Below are positions 7,998 to 12,744 of a stretch of DNA of 12,744 nt, piece after piece. This stretch comes from Bacteroidales bacterium (GTDB lineage: Bacteria > Bacteroidota > Bacteroidia > Bacteroidales > F082). The notes beneath the pieces are model-generated. The model searched no databases. It was not told the DNA's origin and was given only the letters and a program-made list of their open reading frames with translations. Each line of letters begins with the position of its first letter. Positions within the stretch are counted from its first letter, which is position 1. A program made the translations under genes and the position numbers. The stretch lies in the NCBI GenBank assembly GCA_029933565.1, contig JAOZNY010000075.1, positions 1 through 12,744 on the forward strand, read 5' to 3'.

Positions 7998-8264
7998 CTA
8001 TTCAACATCTTCAAACTCTACGTATTCGCCAAAATCATCCTTGTCGTTATTTGATTTCTTTTTATCCCCAGTCGGGGTGTTTATGTTGCCTTTCCCTGAA
8101 GTTTGATCAGTAAAATTATTTGGATTAAACGAATCAGAATATTTTTGTTGCTGATTCTTCATAAAGCGTGTAAGCAGCCATGGTAGTCCATAACGAAGAA
8201 ACAGTCTGAAAACGTATCCAATTACTATAAAAATAAAAACTATCCAAAACAGAAACTCAAGCAT
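7998..8264 (-). CDS. DUF4834-like small membrane protein
   Basis: 88 residues. A single hydrophobic segment covers about residues 3-23 (LEFLFWIVFIFIVIGYVFRL) and is followed by the amphipathic, basic FLRYGLPWLLTRFMKNQQQ. The tail is hydrophilic and probably disordered, rich in N, G and K, and ends in the acidic motif GEYVEFEDVE. That layout, with LPWLL…RF and the EYVxFE end, matches the DUF4834 family of Bacteroidota, which has no known function. The protein probably sits in the inner membrane with its tail in the cytoplasm. It is the first gene of the operon leading into yfhO, 22 nt downstream. The start is the ATG that gives the complete hydrophobic helix. The family call is from memory of the pattern and fairly confident. 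Confidence 0.75.
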   Translation of the reverse strand: MLEFLFWIVFIFIVIGYVFRLFLRYGLPWLLTRFMKNQQQKYSDSFNPNNFTDQTSGKGNINTPTGDKKKSNNDKDDFGEYVEFEDVE

Positions 8265-8286
8265 AATTACTTTGATTTTGTGGTTG

Positions 8287-8294
8287 CGAATTTA
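8287..8294 (-). promoter_or_regulatory. Possible -7 element for the DUF4834-yfhO operon
   Basis: On the minus strand TAAATTCG differs from the Bacteroidota -7 consensus TANNTTTG at one base and ends about 22 nt before the ATG at 8264. A good TTTG at the expected upstream distance is not seen, so the call is weak. The element lies directly after the rpmH terminator, where a new promoter would be needed. Confidence 0.3.
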
Positions 8295-8321
8295 GTTTAT
8301 TTTGGGATTAACAACATCCTG

Positions 8322-8355
8322 AAAACAAAAAAAGGAGGTATGATAACATACCTCC
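8322..8355 (-). terminator. Intrinsic terminator of rpmH
   Basis: On the minus strand a perfect 9-bp stem, GGAGGTATG and CATACCTCC (8355-8347 with 8342-8334), closes a 4-nt loop. It is followed at once by TTTTTTTGTTTT (8333-8322). It lies 56 nt after the rpmH stop and is the clearest rho-independent terminator in the window. It separates rpmH from the DUF4834-yfhO operon. Confidence 0.9.
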
Positions 8356-8410
8356 ACACAATAATTTTATTAATGAATATCCTAAAGCGAGTACTTTTTT
8401 AGCAAAAATA

Positions 8411-8560
8411 CTAGCGTTCGTCGGATACTGTTAATTTCTTACGACCTTTTGCTCTTCTGGCTTTTACAACTTTACGGCCGTTTACAGTTGACATTCTATC
8501 ACGAAAACCGTGTTTATTTTTTCTTTTTCTTACCGAAGGCTGAAATGTTCTTTTACTCAT
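8411..8560 (-). CDS. rpmH: 50S ribosomal protein L34
   Basis: 49 residues, beginning MSKRTFQPSVRKRKNKHGFR, continuing through RMSTVNGRKVVKARRAKGRK and ending KLTVSDER. This is the standard L34 sequence: the (M)KRTFQPS start, KRxxxHGFRxRM, and the GRxVxxxRRxKGRxxLxV end are all intact. L34 is a small, very basic protein of the large ribosomal subunit that binds 23S rRNA. The length is usual for Bacteroidota (about 50). It is a single-gene unit with its own consensus promoter upstream and an intrinsic terminator downstream. The common bacterial neighbours rnpA and dnaA are not next to it here. Confidence 0.98.
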   Translation of the reverse strand: MSKRTFQPSVRKRKNKHGFRDRMSTVNGRKVVKARRAKGRKKLTVSDER

Positions 8561-8585
8561 CGTCTTATATTTAAATTCGGGAGTG

Positions 8586-8616
8586 CAAAAGTATAAAAAA
8601 TATTAACTACCCCAAA
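8586..8616 (-). promoter_or_regulatory. Promoter of rpmH
   Basis: On the minus strand TTTG (8616-8613) and TACTTTTG (8593-8586) are separated by exactly 19 nt, a full match to the Bacteroidota primary sigma factor consensus TTTG-N19-TANNTTTG. Transcription would begin near 8580, giving a leader of about 20 nt with no Shine-Dalgarno motif before the rpmH ATG at 8560. Confidence 0.85.
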
Positions 8617-8660
8617 CTTTTATTAAAAAATATAATTTTTTGATTTATTCAATAATTTTT

Positions 8661-8730
8661 TCAGGTTTAAAACCTGAGTTGCCCCCGGTTAAAACCTAGA
8701 ATTGCCCCGGGTTTAAACCCGGGGTAATTC
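8661..8730 (-). repeat. Cluster of three GGTTTAAAACC-type palindromic units
   Basis: Three related inverted repeats lie in a row between the pepD stop and the rpmH promoter. Unit one is TCAGGTTTAAAACCTGA (8661-8677, 8-bp arms around one base). Unit two is the shorter GGTTAAAACC (8687-8696). Unit three is CCCCGGGTTTAAACCCGGGG (8705-8724), a perfect 20-bp palindrome whose arms extend, after one G/T pair, to GAATT/AATTC (8699-8730). The units share the core GGTTTAAA(A)CC and the linker TTGCCCC, which suggests duplication of one element. In the pepD transcript they would form strong hairpins just past the stop codon, but without a T-run, so they may stabilise or end the mRNA in a way unlike a classical terminator. 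Confidence 0.7.
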
Positions 8731-8732
8731 AA

Positions 8733-10193
8733 TTATTTCTTAGGAGCGTGTTTCAGCGTTTCAACTAAATAATCCCAAAACAACTGAACAGTATCAATTT
8801 TCACCATTTCGTCGGGTGAGTGAGGATTACGGATTGTTGGGCCGAAAGAAATCATATCCCAGTTAGTATAAGTAGAACCAAGGATACCACATTCAAGTCC
8901 GGCATGAATAACTCTAACGGCTGGTACTTTGCCAAATTTGTTATTGTAAACCTCTTTCATTTCTTTCAAAATAGTTGAATCAGGGTTTGGTTTCCAGCCC
9001 GGATATTCACCTGTGCTGTTTGCTTTTCCTGCTGAGGCTTCAAATACTGCTCTTACTTCTTCCGAAAGTTTATCGCGGCTACCATCGATAAGACTACGCT
9101 GTAAAGTTGCAATCTCAAATTGTTTGCCATCTGATTTTACGATTGCCAGGTTAGTTGAAGTTTCAACAATGCCTTCAAAGTCTTTGCTCATTGCAATTAC
9201 TCCATTAGGACATCCTGCTACAGCAGTATAAAGGTTTGTCATTGTTTTTTCATCAATAACATCTTTTGCTGCATCAGTACTTTCTGCAATTATGCTTAAA
9301 CCTGCATCGGCATCTTTAAACTCATCTTTTGCTATTTCGTCAAATTCAGTTACAAACTGCTCGAAATCGGCTTTTTTATCTTCAGCAACAACAACAGTTG
9401 CAAACGACTCACGAGGGATAGCGTTTCTAAGGCTACCTCCATTAATTTCAGCAACACGAAGACCATATTTTTCGCCGGCTTTCATTAAAAGCACATTCAT
9501 GATCTTGTTAGCATTGCCACGTCCAAGGTTAATGTCAAGTCCTGAGTGACCACCTTTTAGTCCTTTTACAGTTATTTTATAAGTTGCCATTCCTTCGGCA
9601 ACTGCCTCTGTAGTATATTCCCAAACACCTGTTGAGTCAACACCACCTGCACAACCAATATAAAGTTCGCCTTCGTCTTCTGAGTCAAGATTTAAAAGGA
9701 TGTCGCCATCAATTACACCTGCTTTAAGGTTTTCGGCTCCTGTCATTCCGGTTTCCTCATCTGTGGTAATTAATACCTCAATAGGTCCGTGAACTAAGTC
9801 AGTTGCTTCTAAAATTGCCATTCCTGCAGCTACACCCATGCCATTGTCGGCACCAAGTGTTGTTCCTTTTGCAGTTACCCAATCGCCATCAATATATGCA
9901 TCGATAGGATCTTTTTCAAAATCGTGATCAATATCGGAGTTCTTTTGAGGAACCATGTCCATGTGACCTTGCAGGATAATTCCTTTACGGTCTTCCATGC
10001 CTTCGGTAGCAGGCTTTTTGATAATCACATTACCAATTTCATCAACAATAGTTTCTAGTTTTAGATCTTCTCCAAATTTTTTCATGAATGCCCGTATTTT
10101 CTCTTCTTTTTTTGAAGGACGTGGCACTTGTGTTAGTTCGTAAAAGTTCTTCCACAAACTTTCTGGTTTTAATTTTAAAATATCTTTTGCCAT
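8733..10193 (-). CDS. pepD: Aminoacyl-histidine dipeptidase (Xaa-His dipeptidase), M20 metallopeptidase
   Basis: 486 residues, the usual length for PepD (about 485). It hydrolyses Xaa-His dipeptides such as beta-Ala-His (carnosine) and other dipeptides in the cytoplasm with a two-zinc centre. Zinc-site residues are visible: H77 and D79 in QGHMDMVP, D116 in TLGADNG, the E146-E147 pair in TTDEETG, D170 in LNLDSEDEG, and the late histidine near 458 in NPHSPDE. The region between about residues 190 and 400 contains the lid/dimerisation domain, including KGLKGGHSG. No signal peptide is present. The gene begins 21 nt after the stop of the MFS transporter gene, so both are probably one transcript. 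The palindrome cluster follows directly after its stop. The call is firm; the preferred dipeptide is not readable from the sequence. Confidence 0.93.
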   Translation of the reverse strand: MAKDILKLKPESLWKNFYELTQVPRPSKKEEKIRAFMKKFGEDLKLETIVDEIGNVIIKKPATEGMEDRKGIILQGHMDMVPQKNSDIDHDFEKDPIDAYIDGDWVTAKGTTLGADNGMGVAAGMAILEATDLVHGPIEVLITTDEETGMTGAENLKAGVIDGDILLNLDSEDEGELYIGCAGGVDSTGVWEYTTEAVAEGMATYKITVKGLKGGHSGLDINLGRGNANKIMNVLLMKAGEKYGLRVAEINGGSLRNAIPRESFATVVVAEDKKADFEQFVTEFDEIAKDEFKDADAGLSIIAESTDAAKDVIDEKTMTNLYTAVAGCPNGVIAMSKDFEGIVETSTNLAIVKSDGKQFEIATLQRSLIDGSRDKLSEEVRAVFEASAGKANSTGEYPGWKPNPDSTILKEMKEVYNNKFGKVPAVRVIHAGLECGILGSTYTNWDMISFGPTIRNPHSPDEMVKIDTVQLFWDYLVETLKHAPKK

Positions 10194-10214
10194 TATTTTA
10201 TGTTTAAAAAATTA

Positions 10215-11642
10215 TTATTTCTGAATATTAGGTAGTTGAAGGCCATAACCTTTTTTCTTGTCTTCTGCTTTTAGCATGAAGGCGACAATAACTGCTAAAA
10301 TACCCAATGCAGTAAATATCAACATAGGGTAAGTGTAGTCGTATAGAGGGATTTCTGTTCCGTTAGCCTTGGCAATTGCCACTTCTGGATTTGTTTTGTC
10401 TAATACATATCCAATAAGTAATGGAACCCCCATTAATCCCCAGTTCTGAATCCAGAAAATCAAGGAGAAAGCAGTTCCTAACTGGTTTTCTGGAATAATT
10501 TTTGGTACCGATGGCCACATTGCTGAAGGAACCAATGATAAGGCTACTCCCAATAACATAACTAGTACAACTGCTACCATCCAATAATTCAATATTGGTA
10601 GAGAGAATATTCCATGAACAAAAACAATAATGACAGCACCAATAATCATAATAGTAGCACCCTTGCCTTTTTTGTCGTAAATACTACCGAACAGAGGGGT
10701 GAGGAACAAAGTTCCCAAGGGTAGCAAACTAGGTATTAAGCCTGCCAAACTTTGGTCAACTCCGTATTTGTTCACCATTAAATCAGAAGCATATTTTATG
10801 AATGGGAAAACAGAAGAGTAGAACAACACACATAAAAATGCAATCAGCCAAAAACCTTTGTTGGAAACAATAGTACCAATATTACTAAACTTAAATGGTT
10901 CTTCGTTATTGTCTTCACCTGATTCCGCAATAGAAGCATCTAACTTTTTATCCATTGAAATATAAATAAAGAAGGCAATAAAACCAATTGATAGAAGAAC
11001 CAGAGCAAAAGCAATTGGTGCTGAGATGCTTGGTGCAACCCTTTCAACTAAAGTGCCTCCATCGACTACTATGTGTGAATTGGCGAAAAAATTAGCCAAA
11101 GGAACAGGTGCTGCCATTGCTAATAAAGTACCCATACGAGCAACAGCCATCTGCATACCCATAGCTAGCGCCATTTCGTGGCCCTTGAACCATTTTACAA
11201 TAATCTTCGAAACGGTGATGCCTGCTATTTCAACACCAACACCAAAAATAGCAAAGCCTATGGCTGCCCAAAAAACTTGTGTGTGAATCCCTAAGGTAGT
11301 ATCAGTTGATAAAGTAGGGTTTGAAATAGCCCAAAACTTTATTGCAGCTCCCAAAACCATGATTCCTGATGCCATTAATCCTGTAAAACGAACACCCATT
11401 TTATCTAGGATAATTCCACCAAGAATAAGCATTATTAAGAATACGTTTAGCCACCCATAGGCACTAGTAAATATTCCGTAGTTAGTGCTTGACCAGCCAA
11501 ATTCTGCCTCCAGCATAGGTTTTAATGGCGACATTACATCGGTTAAAAAATAACCGGCAAACATGGTTATTGAAATAATCCCTAAAGCACTCCACCTTGC
11601 TGCTTTTGAATCCCTTAAAGATTTTTTAATTGCATCTGTCAT
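10215..11642 (-). CDS. Major facilitator superfamily transporter
   Basis: 475 residues from the ATG at 11642, which begins MTDAIKKSLRDSKAARWSAL directly before the first membrane helix. The frame stays open another 43 codons upstream, but that stretch is low-quality leader sequence and not typical of the family. Twelve membrane segments can be expected. MFS motif A, GGIILDKMGVRFTG, lies in the loop between helices 2 and 3, and its second-half echo LFGSIYDKKGKG lies between helices 8 and 9. A hydrophilic central loop with ESGEDNNEEP joins the halves. It would be an inner-membrane secondary carrier. Its gene precedes pepD by 21 nt, which hints that it could import or export peptides or amino acids, but the sequence does not name the substrate. 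It is not a member of the POT peptide family by its visible motifs. Confidence 0.85.
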   Translation of the reverse strand: MTDAIKKSLRDSKAARWSALGIISITMFAGYFLTDVMSPLKPMLEAEFGWSSTNYGIFTSAYGWLNVFLIMLILGGIILDKMGVRFTGLMASGIMVLGAAIKFWAISNPTLSTDTTLGIHTQVFWAAIGFAIFGVGVEIAGITVSKIIVKWFKGHEMALAMGMQMAVARMGTLLAMAAPVPLANFFANSHIVVDGGTLVERVAPSISAPIAFALVLLSIGFIAFFIYISMDKKLDASIAESGEDNNEEPFKFSNIGTIVSNKGFWLIAFLCVLFYSSVFPFIKYASDLMVNKYGVDQSLAGLIPSLLPLGTLFLTPLFGSIYDKKGKGATIMIIGAVIIVFVHGIFSLPILNYWMVAVVLVMLLGVALSLVPSAMWPSVPKIIPENQLGTAFSLIFWIQNWGLMGVPLLIGYVLDKTNPEVAIAKANGTEIPLYDYTYPMLIFTALGILAVIVAFMLKAEDKKKGYGLQLPNIQK

Positions 11643-11668
11643 AAAATCTGATTTTTTTAATGAAGTGG

Positions 11669-11676
11669 CGAATTTA
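11669..11676 (-). promoter_or_regulatory. Possible -7 element for the MFS-pepD operon
   Basis: On the minus strand TAAATTCG lies 26 nt before the ATG at 11642, the same octamer and almost the same spacing as upstream of the DUF4834 gene. It is one base off the Bacteroidota -7 consensus, and no convincing TTTG is found at the right distance. The 138-nt gap after rsmG leaves room for a promoter. Confidence 0.3.
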
Positions 11677-11780
11677 AAATAAAATATGGAACTAAAGGTG
11701 AAAATGAGATAATAGTATTGTTGCTGTGGACGATAGAAGTTAGGTGTGCTTTTGCTGTTATGGCCCCCCACTATGAAAGC

Positions 11781-12410
11781 TTACTTAAAAACGTGGACAA
11801 GTTTTTTGGTTTCAAAGAAATCTTCCTCAAATTGTTTATCAAGATTGAAGGTTCTGGTTTTGAATCGTTTTACTGCTGAAAGTTCTTCTTTAATATCTCC
11901 ACCTTTAAGATATAAAATTCCATTTTTTAGTCTGTTAAATGATTTTTGGTGAAATTTGTAACCAGTCCAGCGCATGAAATCAGGCAGATAGGTAACAGCA
12001 CGGCTAATAATAAAGTCGAAGGTACGTTCAACTTGTTCCATGCGAATTTGTTCGGCTTCTACATTTTTCAAGTCAAGTGCGGAGGCAACTTCATTTACCA
12101 CTTTTATTTTTTTCCCAATTGAATCTACCAGATAAAAACTAACATCAGGAAACAAAATTGCCAATGGAATTCCAGGGAAACCACCACCGGTTCCTGCATC
12201 CATTACTTCGGTAAAATCCTTAAATTGAATTATTTTACCAATTGCCAATGAGTGCAAAACATGATGCACATAAAAATTTTCCATGTCCTTACGAGAGATT
12301 ACATTTATGCGTTCATTCCAGTAAGGATAAAGTTCACCCAATTGGGTAAATTGCTCTTTTTGTTTTTCAGTAAGTTTCGAAAAATATTTAAAAATCAATT
12401 CTGAATTCAT
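11781..12410 (-). CDS. rsmG: 16S rRNA (guanine-527-N7)-methyltransferase RsmG (GidB)
   Basis: 209 residues, the usual length. It methylates N7 of G527 in 16S rRNA within the 30S subunit, using SAM. The N-terminal part has the family pattern YWNERINVISRKD (30-42) and HHVLHSLAI (49-57). Motif I is DAGTGGGFPGIPLAI (71-85), the SAM-ribose acidic residue is in VDSIGKK (95-101), and ISRAV (135-139) and YLKGGD (167-172) complete the RsmG fold. The start ATG at 12410 gives the normal N-terminus MNSELIFKYF. There is no clear Shine-Dalgarno site; a weak TACTTTTA lies about 20 nt upstream. It reads away from the short-repeat region on its 5' side, and the MFS gene follows after 138 nt. In many bacteria loss of rsmG gives low-level streptomycin resistance. 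Confidence 0.95.
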   Translation of the reverse strand: MNSELIFKYFSKLTEKQKEQFTQLGELYPYWNERINVISRKDMENFYVHHVLHSLAIGKIIQFKDFTEVMDAGTGGGFPGIPLAILFPDVSFYLVDSIGKKIKVVNEVASALDLKNVEAEQIRMEQVERTFDFIISRAVTYLPDFMRWTGYKFHQKSFNRLKNGILYLKGGDIKEELSAVKRFKTRTFNLDKQFEEDFFETKKLVHVFK

Positions 12411-12442
12411 GGATATTATTTTTGGTAAAAGTAGTAAAGAAA

Positions 12443-12482
12443 GTTATTGGGTTATCGGGTTGTCAAGTTATCAGGTTATCGA
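12443..12482 (+). repeat. Short tandem repeat, five 8-bp units GTTATCNN
   Basis: Five consecutive octamers: GTTATTGG, GTTATCGG, GTTGTCAA, GTTATCAG and GTTATCGA. The first six bases are conserved as GTTRTY and the last two vary. The array lies 33 nt upstream of the rsmG start codon and could be in its promoter region. It is the reverse-complement counterpart of the array at 12495-12539. Confidence 0.8.
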
Positions 12483-12494
12483 AACAAATAACTC

Positions 12495-12539
12495 GACAAC
12501 AACGATAACCATGACAACAACGATAACAACGACAACTCT
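12495..12539 (+). repeat. Short tandem repeat, five 9-bp units GAYAACNNN
   Basis: Five consecutive 9-mers: GACAACAAC, GATAACCAT, GACAACAAC, GATAACAAC and GACAACTCT. The hexamer core GAYAAC is the reverse complement of the core in the left array, but the period is 9 rather than 8, with pyrimidines alternating T and C. GGTTATCG (12474-12481) and CGATAACC (12503-12510) can form a perfect 8-bp stem across the 21-nt gap. Confidence 0.8.
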
Positions 12540-12609
12540 TCTTTTCCTTTCAACAATCAAATGTGCATAATTGCGTTTGTTTGCTAGGGTTTATTAACGA
12601 GCGATGATA

Positions 12610-12617
12610 TATTTTTG
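12610..12617 (+). promoter_or_regulatory. Possible -7 element for the gene at the right edge
   Basis: TATTTTTG fits TANNTTTG and lies 19 nt before the likely GTG start at 12637. The nearest upstream TTTG (12580-12583) is 26 nt away, too far for the consensus, so support is partial. Confidence 0.35.
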
Positions 12618-12636
12618 ATAATCCAAATTTATTGAG

Positions 12637-12744
12637 GTGTTGAGGTTCAGATTTTTCATAGTATTTTCTTTATTAACTTTAGTTGTTGTTTCGGCCATGG
12701 GCCAGAAAAGAATGACTACAGAAGAGTATATTAATACTTATAAG
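12637..12744 (+). CDS. Start of a secreted protein resembling Bacteroidota glucosaminidases (3' end outside window)
   Basis: Only the first 36 codons are present. The frame is closed upstream by an in-frame TAA at 12619-12621. Between that stop and the mature-like region there is no ATG, so the start must be GTG (12637) or TTG (12640), or just possibly ATT (12631). The translation from GTG is a signal peptide of the form MLRFRFFIVFSLLTLVVV followed by SAMG|Q, then KRMTTEEYINTYK. The post-signal QKRMTxEEYIxxYK is the usual N-terminus of Bacteroidota exported glucosaminidases (FlgJ/LytG-like peptidoglycan hydrolases, often with LysM repeats). That assignment is from a very short stretch and is tentative. 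The later in-frame ATGs (12700 and 12715) lie within or after the signal peptide and would remove it. Confidence 0.5.
   Translation, partial: MLRFRFFIVFSLLTLVVVSAMGQKRMTTEEYINTYK

Noticed and set aside
11643..11771. Longer N-terminal extension of the MFS transporter starting at 11771
   Set aside because: The extra 43 codons carry no family similarity, contain odd runs such as PQQQYYY, and would cover the only space for a promoter. The ATG at 11642 places the first helix normally.
11643..11780. Intrinsic terminator after rsmG
   Set aside because: No GC-rich stem with a following T-run is found on the minus strand; a C6 run near 11764-11769 has no pairing partner.
12443..12539. CRISPR array
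   Set aside because: Units are 8-9 bp without spacers, and no cas gene is nearby.

Overview
The window reads as chromosomal DNA from a member of the Bacteroidota, probably near the Bacteroidales/Marinilabiliales. This rests on: a secreted protein with a C-terminal type IX secretion (T9SS) sorting domain; a DUF4834-type small membrane protein next to a YfhO-family giant membrane protein; promoters of the Bacteroidota form TTTG-N18/19-TANNTTTG; few Shine-Dalgarno sites; and an AT-rich base composition. No tRNA, rRNA, CRISPR array or transposase is visible, and no gene-free stretch exceeds 300 bases.

Left part (1-2500, + strand): the C-terminal half of a glycerol-1-phosphate dehydrogenase-like iron/zinc alcohol dehydrogenase enters from the left edge. 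It is followed, behind its own promoter, by a 576-residue secreted protein with a T9SS tail.

Central minus-strand operon (8264 down to 2557): DUF4834 protein, YfhO-family membrane protein, a fused HAD-phosphatase/nucleotidyltransferase, a SAM methyltransferase and a LicD-family phosphotransferase. Gaps are 22 nt, 6 nt, an 11-nt overlap and 9 nt, so the five are very likely co-transcribed. The last three look like a cassette that makes a nucleotide-activated, possibly methylated phospho-alcohol and transfers it to a surface glycan. The exact group cannot be read from the sequence. This cassette is the best candidate for undescribed biology in the window.

Right part (minus strand): rpmH (ribosomal protein L34, only 49 codons) has a near-perfect promoter and a strong intrinsic terminator. 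Upstream of it lies a cluster of palindromic repeats, then pepD (M20 aminoacyl-histidine dipeptidase), which is likely co-transcribed with an upstream MFS transporter, then rsmG (16S rRNA G527 methyltransferase). Beyond rsmG is a divergent intergenic region holding two oppositely oriented short tandem-repeat arrays. The window ends in the first ~36 codons of a secreted protein that resembles Bacteroidota glucosaminidases.

Overall, conserved housekeeping genes (rsmG, pepD, rpmH, DUF4834-yfhO) lie on the right and variable cell-surface genes lie on the left. The border falls inside one operon, directly after yfhO.
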